Source: Incurvaria masculella (lineage: Eukaryota > Arthropoda > Insecta > Lepidoptera > Incurvariidae). From it: a stretch of DNA of 64,000 nt. This document shows positions 45,301 through 53,743 of the stretch, one piece after another. Position 1 is the first letter of the stretch. Each line of letters starts with the position of its first letter. Position numbers and translations under genes: made by a program. The notes under the pieces are model-generated. The model worked only from the letters and a program-made list of their open reading frames with translations. It was not told the DNA's origin and ran no database searches. The stretch spans positions 17,899,595 to 17,963,594 of the forward strand of contig OX335644.1 of the NCBI GenBank assembly GCA_946894095.1, read 5' to 3'.

Positions 45301-47601
45301 CGAGGAATGGAAAAAAGATTGAAACATTGCTTTGCCAACGGTACGTGACTAGAAGTAATGTCATTATTATACAGGCCTGTTTCCCATTATGCCTTTGCGG
45401 CTCTCAGCGACTATGAATATGTCGCGCGGCGTTCGCGCTACTTTTCGAATTTTCGCAAATGGAAAAACAAGAGCGGCCCATTAGTTGTCGCGGAAAAAGA
45501 AAATGAATGAATGGAGCGAATACGATCGAGAGCGTCCTTGCGGTCTGGATACGGAAAACTTATCGTTAAAAGGGAATCGTTCGAAGAAAAATCGGCAGTT
45601 TTGTTGTCTATTTCGGAAGAAAAATTGGACCGAAATAATGACTTAATATGTAATACAAAATTTGCAGCTAATAAATGTAAAACATTTATTATTTTTTTAA
45701 ACATTTATTATTAGCTGCCAGGAATAACAAGGATAAGTCTGATAAAGGTGATTTTTAACATATGTGTTCCTAATATATTTCACATATATGTGGGTTTCGG
45801 CATGTTGATAGACACTTGGGCTAACTGCCCAATTGATTTTATCCCGTGCATGTCCTAAGTAGCAGTTATGGATTCTTAATTTAATCTTACATACCTAACC
45901 ACGGAACCGCTCGCATTACTAATGAAATGCGCTTATAAACCTGGGAAAGAGAAAAAAGTGGTTCATAAACAGGGCCGGGATTTGAACCCATGACCTCTGG
46001 CACGGAAGGCAAGTCCACACGCCCCTGAGCTACAATCCTATACCTCGTTAACGTTTGGACCATAAGTCCGCTCACAACTGTCTCGGGAACATTAGTGAAC
46101 TTGTCTCATTCATAAAAATACGTGACAATTGTAGTTTAGGTGCTGATGTGAGAAATTTTCCTAAGCGTGAAGCCGGAATGGCCGCCCTAGGATTCCTAGG
46201 TGGATTTCAGATAATTTCTGGTGTACTGCTCGAAATTGAATGAGGAATGATGGAATTGCATCTAACCCCCACGACCAGCATAGTTAGTCACAAATGAAAG
46301 TGGAACGCTTCCGCCTGACTTCATCAAACACGAAATATTATATCAGTATTTTTTTATGTTACCGTGGTTATTATAATGCCGTGAGTAGAAAACCGATAAT
46401 CTTTTAAAATAAAACGTTATGTTTGTTATCATCGCACTCCAATTAGAATGCTGAGAAAGGGACAACACTAGGGTGACTCGTGGCTGTCATTTCATGAGTT
46501 CAAAAGCTTTGTGACTGGTGAGTCACCGGTGACTCACAGGTGATAATCTCATACGTAGACACCCTGGAACGAAGTATTATATTAAGTATTCGGTATTAGC
46601 CATCGAAGTCCAGTTACATTGAAAAAAAAAAACTATATTTTATAAATGGGGAGATGCTTTCATTCACGACATTATTGTCATATCGTCATGGTTTTTCTTC
46701 GGTTTGGGAGCTACATTTTACGCGCTAGCATTACAATTGTCCGTGTCAAGTTGGCTGATTCAACAGTTGTAATATGAAGGGACTGACCGGTCGGGCGTTG
46801 CCCCAGGGAGCGCATCACCACTCCCAGCTCCGCCATGGTGATAGTGCCATCTTCGTCCTTGTCAAACAGCATGAACGCCTCTTTGAACTCTGCAATGCAT
46901 CCAAATATAAGCTTTCATAAAAACCCTCCAACATCACAGTACATTGTTAGGATTAGTAATAATATTTTTTTGTGAAGGACGTAGTCCGATGTTTTCGGTT
47001 TTACGTCCTACTCGGAAGCCCGCAGTACATGTTTAGATATAGAAATTTTGTATGTTTGGATCATGTAGAATTTGAATGAAATTCGGCTTTTTTTACCAGG
47101 ATTAACACATAGGGTACACTGAGAAAAAGATTAAGTTATAAATGGACTATCAAAAAGTGTTCGTTAAATAATTAAAAACAAAAAATTTGACCACAGTAAT
47201 AAATCAATCAATGTCCTAAGCTAACTCAGGGATCCACTTTTTGGAGGTTCGTTAATACATTTGCTTGTCCTTTTTTAAAAACAAAATATTTTTCCAAAAT
47301 ATTTAATTGTATTGCTCTATCTGCTACAACATGTTAAAGCTACAAAAAAGTGTATTTAAACAGTAAAATTTACCTGCCACTTGTTCTTCCGTGAGGCCAT
47401 ATTCCGACTGAAAAATAAGATACAATTGTTTAATTTAAAGATGCATTAATATTAGGTACCTATCACTATGTCGCTCCACTGAGATCCACATCCAAAAGAA
47501 CTGAAAAGTTTAAAAAAACGCACCGAGACTTGTCTTATAGCAAGATCGCTGGTCAAACGGCGAAGCCTTCGATACTCGTTGTTGTACTTAGCGTCCACCA
47601 T
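33316..47601 (-). CDS. Calmodulin-like four-EF-hand protein, six exons
   Basis: Join of 47601-47524, 47407-47374, 46889-46788, 38565-38430, 35522-35374 and 33347-33316. Total is 531 nt, an exact frame, 176 residues plus TAG. All junctions have GT/AG and consistent phases. Residues 27-176 align along the whole length with calmodulin ([17 protein letters not shown] to [10 protein letters not shown]). The four loops are complete: [36 protein letters not shown] and [12 protein letters not shown], all with acidic positions 1, 3 or 5 and Glu 12. So it is a Ca2+ sensor of the calmodulin family but a paralogue, not calmodulin itself. Exon layout (a tiny second exon) resembles calmodulin genes. The first exon is the least certain part. 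Confidence 0.88.
33485..34990 (+). repeat. 100-bp minisatellite, ~15 near-identical copies
   Basis: TTTAACGCGAGTAAGATATAG recurs every 100 bases from 33489 to 34889. Units are identical by eye except AACACTACAC for AACGCTACAC in the third. Each unit has (GT)5, CGGTGTCGACCGGACAC (a small palindrome) and ACATGACATGAAC. It occupies most of the last intron of the calmodulin-like gene. No frame spans it since 100 is not a multiple of 3. Confidence 0.97.
35374..35522 (-). CDS. Calmodulin-like gene, exon 5 (EF-hands 3 and 4)
   Basis: Acceptor GGTTTCAG, donor GACG/GTACGT. Encodes [39 protein letters not shown] and the loop [11 protein letters not shown]; the Glu at loop position 12 is completed by exon 6. 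Confidence 0.93.
35911..36460. mobile_element. MITE, TTAA-flanked with GGTGGCCC termini
   Basis: TTAAGGTGGCCCAACCCG on the left pairs with CGGGATGGGCCACCTTAA on the right; 550 bp, no ORF. Flanking TTAA at both ends is the target of piggyBac-type transposases, so a piggyBac-derived MITE is likely. It lies in the intron between exons 4 and 5 of the calmodulin-like gene. Confidence 0.8.
37196..37497 (+). mobile_element. AGGGTTCCGT element, copy e
   Basis: Complete: AAAACCGGCCAAGTGCGAGTC, palindrome, GGGTCCCGTACCATCGTAC, GGAC run, GGGTACGGAACCCTAAAAA. Intronic. Confidence 0.8.
37687..37974 (-). mobile_element. SINE, tRNA-headed, 3' part missing
   Basis: Reverse-strand head: GTGGCCTAGGGGCTAGAGG (A box) and GGTTCAAATCAT (B box). 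Body to GGAAGGTCTAGG. It stands head-to-head, 33 bp apart, with the SINE at 38008-38416. Confidence 0.75.
38008..38416 (+). mobile_element. SINE, full-length tRNA-headed copy
   Basis: Head TCGTAGCCTAGTGTCGAAGG (A box) and TCTGGGTTCAAATCCTCG (B box). Body ATGCACCACTTTCTTTCAC, GGTAGGGTTGAAGG, GATGGTCGAAGCGGCAATAA, GGTATTGGCATGGCCCC. Tail GTGGTACTAGCCATCCATG then TTGCATAAAAAAAA. Its A-tail ends about 13 nt from the exon 4 donor of the calmodulin-like gene, antisense to it. Confidence 0.85.
38430..38565 (-). CDS. Calmodulin-like gene, exon 4 (EF-hand 2)
   Basis: Acceptor CCGCCGCAG, donor TTCAG/GTACTT. Encodes [39 protein letters not shown], i.e. EF-hand 2 and the central linker. A SINE tail lies only about 13 nt beyond the donor. 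Confidence 0.93.
38795..38850. mobile_element. Half-copy of the AAATAGTCGTAACC MITE
   Basis: ATCTCAAAGTAATTAAAATT, AACGTCACAAAGTACTACTT and TCGTTAGTCGTAGT repeat the inner left side of 14093-14436. Confidence 0.45.
39955..40005. other. GC-rich CGG-repeat block
   Basis: GCGGCGGCGGCGGCGGCTGC and GGGCGGCGGCCATCGAGC in AT-rich intron. The minus strand could encode a 14-residue Arg-rich peptide ([11 protein letters not shown]); no donor follows. Possible internal regulatory element. Confidence 0.3.
40445..40681 (+). mobile_element. AGGGTTCCGT element, copy f (3' end lost)
   Basis: Begins ACCGGCCAAGTGCGAGTCGG; stops at TTCCTTTGGCACCCTGGGAG without the inverted terminal. Confidence 0.75.
42360..42535. 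mobile_element. MITE, TTAGCCCCGATTGCACGAAG family
   Basis: TTAGCCCCGATTGCACGAAG pairs with CTTTCGTGCACTCAGCCCTTAG. Inner inverted pair CAAACACGTCACTTTTA / AGAGTGACGTGTTTAA. About 176 bp. Intronic in the calmodulin-like gene. Confidence 0.8.
42691..42974 (-). mobile_element. AGGGTTCCGT element, copy g
   Basis: TTTTAAGGGTTCCGTACTC to GCGAATCCGACTCGCAATC and CCGGTTTTA. Short GTCC run. Confidence 0.75.
43531..43849 (+). mobile_element. AGGGTTCCGT element, copy h
   Basis: AAACTGGCCAAGTGCGAGAC, GGGTTCCGTACCATCGTAC, long GGAC/GGAT run, GGTACGGAACCCTAAAAA. Confidence 0.8.
44605..44840 (+). mobile_element. Degenerate SINE with tRNA-like head
   Basis: GTAAGTAGCCTAGTAGTTAAC resembles an A box and CGCTGGTTCGATTCTCAGG a B box. 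Body fragments follow (GGAACCCATGTAAG, GTATTGGGCTAACATTATGA). Confidence 0.5.
45893..46040 (-). mobile_element. SINE head and proximal body
   Basis: Minus strand: GATTGTAGCTCAGGGGCGTG (A box), CATGGGTTCAAATCCCGGC (B box, perfect), AACCACTTTTTTCTC. Only about 150 bp of the element. Confidence 0.75.
46597..46632 (+). mobile_element. SINE tail only
   Basis: CGGTATTAGCCATCGAAGTCC then CAGTTACATTGAAAAAAAAA, just below exon 3 of the calmodulin-like gene. Confidence 0.5.
46788..46889 (-). CDS. Calmodulin-like gene, exon 3 (EF-hand 1)
   Basis: Acceptor CATTGCAG, donor ACCG/GTCAGT. Encodes [20 protein letters not shown] and [15 protein letters not shown]-hand 1 and the following helix. Confidence 0.92.
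47374..47407 (-). CDS. Calmodulin-like gene, exon 2 (34 nt)
   Basis: Acceptor CTTATTTTTCAG, donor GCAG/GTAAAT. Encodes [11 protein letters not shown] plus 1 nt, equal to the ADQLTEEQIA segment of calmodulin. Confidence 0.85.
47524..47601 (-). CDS. Calmodulin-like gene, possible exon 1
   Basis: ATG at 47601 (context TGACATGG) encodes 26 residues with [18 protein letters not shown] and ends at donor TCG/GTGCGT in phase 0, which fits exon 2. The frame stays open and protein-like upstream ([14 protein letters not shown]) to a TGA at 47661-47659. It could therefore be an internal exon or part of a longer one. Canonical calmodulin has no such extension; an undetected exon ending in ATG is the alternative. 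Confidence 0.45.
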
Positions 47602-48896
47602 GTCACACACTTGGGCAGCCAGTTCGCAAGCAACTTCACGCTTCAATCGTAACCAACTTCATTTCCAACCACACATTTGAACATCACTTTCGGCAAATAT
47701 TTCGGGTAGCCATGACTCAATAACATTTAATTACGCAAAATTCAATTGTTTTAGTGACAGGCGTAAATATTGCGATGGCTAGGCTAGTTATGTTTAAATT
47801 TAGAATTCTATTTTTAAAATGAGACATGTCGCGCGCTAACGGCCCGCGGCAGCGAAATGAGCGGGAATTATCGTTGACTTTGAGCCGCGCGGGAATCCGG
47901 CTGAGCGCAGTGATTTGTTTTGATAGGTCGTTTGCGAACATAAATATTTTTTATGAGGATCTGGCTGTAAGTTCCATTCGGTATCCCACATATGCATCTA
48001 TGATTACGGTGAAGCCCACAGGAGTTCTAATTTAATCTGATGATGCTGCTAGCACATCCGGAATCAACAGATCTTGTCTATGCTACAGAAAAAGAAAACT
48101 AATAAAAGCAGAGAAAACAAGAGATCAATCGTAAATCGCGTTTTATGAATGGTTTCAGTTAGCTAGTTTCGTCTCATTTATACTTTTTGTAGCTGTTTGT
48201 CTGAGACTAGAGCCCGTAGAGTTTTTTTGATGTAAAACGATTGTTTAATACGTGTTTTAAATGAATATTTTATATTCTTCATATTTATATAAAGTTTTTG
48301 TACGTATATATGTATTTTTGTATGTATAGCGCGTCAAATTGAGAGCGCCAGGCCCTCAAAAAGTAAATATTTATGGTAAATATGACATATCCGAGTGCAG
48401 TGATGAATAAACAAAGAACAAACATTAAATCATAACAAAATATTAAAATTAATTAATTAAATAAAGAAATAATTACTTTTGAAACCGAAGAATACAATTT
48501 TTAAAAGGCTTGTAATTTTTGTAGTTTTGAATTATTTATTTAAATTTACTAAGATGTTATGTTTTAGAATATGTAGGTAGATAGAAAGATGAGTTAAACA
48601 AAATCGATAGTTCAGCGATAGTCCGCAAATGCGCTGGTATGGTGACCCGCTGAACGTGGTTTCGCTCATCGATTAGAAGCTGTGGTCTCTCAACAGAAGA
48701 TTCGAGTTCGTGGTTCGACTCGCACTTGGCAGTTTTTTTAAATGGCTGCTTACGAGCGGACTGCAGGAGAATGATCAGTTGGGGGTCGTATGTAAATAAT
48801 GTGGCCGAATTGGTAAGATCGCGCATACTTGCAAAGTAAGTACCTCGTGCTTTTTAGAGATTTCTGTCCTTGAGCTATGTATCCTATTTTTTATGA

Positions 48897-49085
48897 TTAA
48901 CTAGTTGAGGTACCCGGCTCCGCTCGGGCCAATGCCGTTTTGGACTGATGTCGGGCTGAATTATATCCTGGATAAATAGTAACCCAAAGGGCTGGTCCAA
49001 ATCTAGTCGACGACAATACCAACGCAATTTGACCAAAATCGGTTAAGCAGATAGGCATGTTTGAATAAGAAAACATGTAATATAA
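48897..49085 (+). mobile_element. LINE 3'-tail-like repeat
   Basis: ACTAGTTGAGGTACCCGGCTC and CGCTCGGGCCAATG, then TTGACCAAAATCGGTTAAGC, the style of RTE-type LINE 3' ends in insects. No ORF remains. Confidence 0.4.
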
Positions 49086-49189
49086 AGAAATTCAGAGTAA
49101 GGACTGTAAATCATTAGGGTCGGTTTCTTAAAGTATTAGTATCCAAATTTTTTTAAAGTATTTGCGGTCGGTATACATTCATTTATTGA

Positions 49190-49345
49190 CGTGGATGGAA
49201 AAAAACTGCAATTGTTAATTGCCGCTTCCACCATCTTCCATTCAGTGCGATGGTTACTAACTAAGGCGGGATTATTGCTACCACCTAGTTAGTAAGAAAG
49301 GGAACCGAAAATTTTACGTGGAATCGTGAAACCCGAGCGCGTCCA
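49190..49345 (-). mobile_element. SINE body fragment
   Basis: GTGGATGGAAAAAAACTGC, AATTGCCGCTTCCACCATC, CCACCTAGTTAGTAAG match the SINE body. Confidence 0.6.
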
Positions 49346-49510
49346 TAGATCTCATACGTAAATTCAATCAGCATATTAATCGAGTGAGTAGTTTGCAAGT
49401 TATGAGCCTTTGATCGGTCATGACCATCGGTGAGCCCTGTTGTAATTTAAATTGATATACTCCACTAATTTCTATGGGCAATCCTCTTATCGGTTTGTTA
49501 TAAATATTTA

Positions 49511-49529
49511 GCCCCCCCCCCCCCCCCCC
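49511..49529 (+). repeat. Poly-C tract (~19)
   Basis: Uninterrupted C run in AT-rich DNA. A second poly-C tract lies near 60908-60920. Confidence 0.85.
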
Positions 49530-50393
49530 TCTGGTGTCAATGGTGATAGCTGAACTTTTTTACTACGGATATTTTCATACCAAAATACCTTCCAAATTTT
49601 CGACTATTCCGGTGGATTTTTCTAAAATGTTCTCTTATTCTAACTCGGTTCTAACAACAACGATTACAACAAAAGAATAATGATCCAATTTGGTGGAGTC
49701 GAGTTATGGAATAACATACATTTCGGCGATTATTTTATTTCAGAAGAGAGAACATAGAAGATGTATCCATGTGTATTAATTGTACTTTCCGTAACTAATT
49801 TCAGGATATGTATTATGTTTCCAAATAAATTAAATAATAAAGGTCATTAAAGTTATTTTCGCTGGCTCCTGGTCTATTAGCTCTGTTTCATGTCACACTT
49901 TACGCGACGCGTTTATAGCTCTGCAAAGACTGTTTGACTCGTAACCAAGAGGAAGACATTCTAAGCTACCTGCCAGAAATTTTATATTTGCAACAATAAT
50001 TTATTACTCCTTTTGTATTATTTCGAATAAAATATAATCTGTAAATAGCTCAAATACCCAAAACGAATAACTTAAAAAAAATATCCCTATCGATTATATA
50101 GTTAAGTTTTTTTTCCGGTTGGGGTCTCCAGAATCTCGTTTAGTTTAACCCGAGCATGCGTGTTCAGTGCGAAGCGGACTCCGTTTAGTGCGGCTCCGAC
50201 CTTCCAGGGAACAACTCTGCGTATTAACGACCACATAGGGATTCTTGATGAAGACCTGAGGCATGACCGTAATTTCGGACGCCACATCGAGTATAAAGCC
50301 AGCCTCGCCTCAAAAAAGCTGGGAGTCCTCAATATGGTGCGTCAATATTTCACTTCCGACCAAAAACTGCTCCTGTACAAGGCGCAGGCGGTC

Positions 50394-50498
50394 TACTCAT
50401 GAAGACACGAGAACTTCTCGTATTCGCTTATGTCAAACTCTACATAGAAAAACAGTTGGCATCTTCTTTTCTATATAGAATTTGACTGACATGAGTAG
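50394..50498. mobile_element. ~105-bp hairpin MITE inserted in RT remnant
   Basis: TACTCATG / CATGAGTA and TATGTCAAACTCTACATAGAAAA / TTTTCTATATAGAATTTGAC are inverted arms separated by a short spacer. Confidence 0.65.
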
Positions 50499-50529
50499 AT
50501 ATGCTGATAAGGTTTAGCGTGGAGTACTG

Positions 50530-50729
50530 CCTGGCATTCAGTAATCAGGAATCAGGAATCCTGAGTCTAGAAAACCGCTTTTATAGCGATTCCCAAAGCG
50601 AGTGTTTCGATGGAAAACCTTGATGAAAAGAAACTATGGTCCGGAATATTTTCGTCGAGAAAATAGCTTTGAAAACCCCTACAAAAGCGGTTTTCTAGAC
50701 TCCGGATTCCTGATTACTGAATGCCAGGA
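50530..50729. mobile_element. MITE, CCTGGCATTCAGTAATCAGG family
   Basis: CCTGGCATTCAGTAATCAGG pairs with CCTGATTACTGAATGCCAGG. The pairing extends inward over GAGTCTAGAAAACCGCTTTT / AAAAGCGGTTTTCTAGACTC. 200 bp. Sister copies at 57672-57843 and 19653-19790. Confidence 0.85.
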
Positions 50730-51123
50730 ATAAACCTGCAGTTCGCATTTATGGGATGGCTTAACTAAGCACCTGTTCGGCTCCCTGGTGCCGAACAGGA
50801 ATATATATATTGATATATATTATGTGTTTGCCCCTAAACCAGCCTTACGTGCTGCGTTATAAGCGGCAGTAGTTTTATTATAGTTGTGTTTTGACATTTT
50901 AGATAGACAATACATTTTACAGAATATCAAAAGATAGTAAAATAAGCAAAACAGCAATAAATAAATAAATAGAATCAAAACAATCAAATCAATAGAAATA
51001 AGCAGAATCAAAAATAAAAGAAACAACTGGCTAAAAAAGTTCGACATTGACGACAATACTTGTTCCTTGAACAAAATATAATTTATATTTTTGTAATTTG
51101 ACTCATCGAAATTTTGTGTTGTT

Positions 51124-51386
51124 ATGGTTTTTTTGTATGGAACTGAACCCAATGTCATAACATTAGCCCGAAACACCGCACTCCCAAAACAATGAGGTCC
51201 TTCCCTTTTTATGGATGCATGCATGATGACAATATCACGGTTACGTTGATGGAAAACACGGAGAATGTTTTATTGCCGCTTTTACGATATTTCATCCAAT
51301 GCAATGGTATCGACCCGAGCTGGCTTAACCGTAGGTACCCCTTAGCAAGTAGGAAAGGTGACCTACATGGGCCCCGTACCATGGTG
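51124..51386 (-). mobile_element. SINE body
   Basis: TTTTTTTGTATGGAACTG, CATAACATTAGCCCGAAACAC, GGATGCATGCATGATGAC (insertion), GATGGAAAACACGGAGAATG. Head truncated. Confidence 0.6.
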
Positions 51387-51644
51387 TGACCGCATTCTTA
51401 ATTAATTGACATTTCAATCTCGGTTTAGAATGAAAGAACACAAACAATCCACAGAATTCGAACATGCTATCTTCGACAAGAGAGACTACAGACGTTTAGA
51501 CTGTCTTGAAGGTAGCGCGGATTTGAAGAAATGATTTTTTTGTCAAATGCACTATTTTGCACGTCGATTGCGAATTGAACTAGCGAAATCGTCCTCCAAC
51601 CCCTAAAACCGCTAGGGAACAGTACCTCTAAAAGTTGACAAATT

Positions 51645-52149
51645 AAAAAAAAATAAAGGGACCCCAAAACGTGATTATTTTGTGTTACATATTGTACGAT
51701 GATACGGAACCCTTCCAACTCTTTATTTTTTTATGCGACCTGACATGGATGGCTAATACCACACAACTACCGTTATGATATCAGCCCAATACACCACATT
51801 CCCGAAGGAATTTGGTGCCATGCCAGGACCTTCCCTTTATAAGCACGGCTACTTTGAACTGGATGGAAAACACGGACTATTTTTCATTGCCGCTTCGACC
51901 ATATTTTCATCCAATGCGATGGTACCAACCCGGGCGGGCTTAAACCCTACCACCTAGTAGGGGAAGGGGACCTACAGTTTTACATGGATTCCGAACCATG
52001 GAGCAGCTCGCATTCATGACGAAATACACTTATCGAACTCGGAAAGAGAAAGACAGTGGTGCATGTCGGTATTGAACCCAGGCCTCTGGTACGCTGCCAG
52101 TCCCCGCGCTACTAGGCTACGAGCCGCTTCGCACTTGGCCGGTTTTTGC
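51645..52149 (-). mobile_element. AGGGTTCCGT element, copy i, split by a SINE
   Basis: Left part 51645-51717 (AAAACGTGATTATTTTGTG, GATACGGAACCCTTCC). Right part 52129-52149 (TTCGCACTTGGCCGGTTTTTG). The SINE 51723-52128 lies between them, so the SINE is younger. Confidence 0.6.
51723..52128 (-). mobile_element. SINE, full-length tRNA-headed copy
   Basis: Minus head: GGCTCGTAGCCTAGTAGCGC (A box) and CCTGGGTTCAATACCG (B box); body complete; tail at 51723. Its body is the cleanest in the window (CTGGATGGAAAACACGGACT; CCAATGCGATGGTACCAACC). Confidence 0.85.
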
Positions 52150-52154
52150 TCTGT

Positions 52155-52375
52155 GCTCTAACCCCGTTTCCCAACCCCGCATGAACGAACGCATCCGTGG
52201 AACTGTCGCGAATTTGCGCATTCCGGAAACATCCCCGCTTCCTCGCGAGCGAAGTTTGCAATCGCAACCCTTTTCAGGGGCGGCCGGCTGCTGTCGACGG
52301 GCGCGCGGGGAGGGGGCGCAAGAAAGAATCACAATGCTCTCTTTGGTTGGAACGACGCCAAGTACGTGGAATGCT
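52155..52375. other. GC-rich block
   Basis: Contains GGGGCGGCCGGCTGC, GACGGGCGCGCGGGGAGGGG and TTCCTCGCGAGCG. Short frames on both strands lack splice or start support. Possibly a CpG-type regulatory region. Confidence 0.25.
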
Positions 52376-52847
52376 TGAAAATTATGCACAATGACAAACA
52401 GCGTAGACAAAGCAAACTCTTTATGCAAATAAATCGCAGACGAACGTTGAAATATGTCGCATGAAAAAAAAGATTCCGACGAATTGATATCCTCCTTTTT
52501 TTTGAAGTCTGTTAAAAACAATTTACGAAAAGGCCACCCTTAAATGACTACGTTCGCAAAAGTACAACCTGTCGACAAGTGGGATTTGACAATTTATGAA
52601 TGTATTGAAAATAAATGTAATTGAACAAGTACGAGTTTAACTCGCGCACCGTGGTTCCGTGCAATGTCGATAGATCGTTATCGTCCACCATGGATTGTTT
52701 TTATGTGATGTAATTACAAATAAAGGATTTTCGGTTATTTTTGTTATTTATCAGGAGTATATGAAGAGAAGTCCAGGGTTCGGAAATCCAAAAACCTAGG
52801 GAGATAAACGTCGATATATCGCTGAAATGTTTGCAATCATGAATTGC

Positions 52848-53072
52848 GCACACGAAAACCAAATACATTTTTATCCTCGCAGATAGTCGGGCAGCCTTGA
52901 AGGTACTGCTATCTGCTGAGGTTAAATCTAAGCCAACAATAAACTGCATCCGAACGCTGAATGAGCTGAGGAATCATCATTCAAGTAATCCTGAGATGGG
53001 TCCCAGGTCACTCAGGAATCGATGGCAACGAAAATGCTTCTGAATTGGCGAAAGAAGGAGCTAATAAACCCC
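52848..53072 (+). pseudogene. RNase H domain remnant of a non-LTR retrotransposon
   Basis: Frame 1 gives FILADSRAALKVLLSAEVKS and INCIRTLNELR; after a one-base shift frame 2 gives VILRWVPGHSGIDGNENASE and LAKEGANKP. ADS and WVPGHSGI-GNE-AD-LAK are RNase H landmarks (catalytic Asp and His regions) of I/Outcast-like elements. Frameshifted, so dead. Same orientation as the RT remnant 2 kb to the left. Confidence 0.7.
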
Positions 53073-53743
53073 AGGTAATACTGTATTGTGATGTATCCCG
53101 GTAACTAAAAACTCTCTAAATGCATACAGAATTGACAAAAATAGTTCCTCCAGACAAAACAACTATGCCGTTCTACCAATTTCACTCAACAAACAGCTAC
53201 ACTGCATTCATTCGTGCTAACGAATCTCTCGAATCCACGATTATTTATTTAATGGCCTCATTAAAAGCCACGACAAAGCCGACGGGAAGCTTTATCTCAA
53301 ATTCTATTTTCTCGCAGCCCCAATGTGCTCTGTGATGAAAACTAACATTTTTATGGCCCAATCTGAACGAGAGGCCATCACCCAGTTTCCATCAGCATGT
53401 GTCATCCGCAGGAAACACGGCCGAATGAGAAATATAATAACGTTATAGCAAAAGCTCCTTCATATACGAGGTCAGTGATAGGTCTTTTTATGGCAGGATA
53501 ATAATTATATCTTTAGGCGAATTCGTACACATGTACCACTACAATTTATTCCTTTTCATAGACAGTAAACTTTGTGTCCGGCGTTTTCCAATTTCGCTTG
53601 TGGACACCTTTACAATACTCTTTTACAAATAACTTAACTAACTTTGAACGTTAGATTTATATTAGATAAGGGAGTTAGAATATATATTTTTATTAAACGG
53701 TCACGAAAATTTAAAATAACAGTAATATACATTTAAAAGTTCA

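Larger units (their letters stand above)
50110..50800 (+). pseudogene. Jockey-like reverse transcriptase remnant interrupted by two MITEs
   Basis: The plus frame reads VFSAKRTPFSAAPTFQG, HDRNFGRHIEYKASLASKKL, GVLNMVRQYFTSDQKLLLYK, AQ, then is broken at 50394-50498. VEYC resumes at about 50520, is broken at 50530-50729, and HLWDGLTKHLFGSLVPNR resumes at about 50742. KAQ-(V)EYC-HLW is the conserved thumb-side series of Jockey-type ORF2, so one RT fragment took two later insertions. Confidence 0.7.

Noticed and set aside
50820..51224. 134-codon minus-strand frame rich in Leu/Ile/Phe
   Set aside because: Hydrophobicity comes from AT-rich sequence (FLLFLILLISIDL); the upstream part overlaps a SINE. 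Judged chance.
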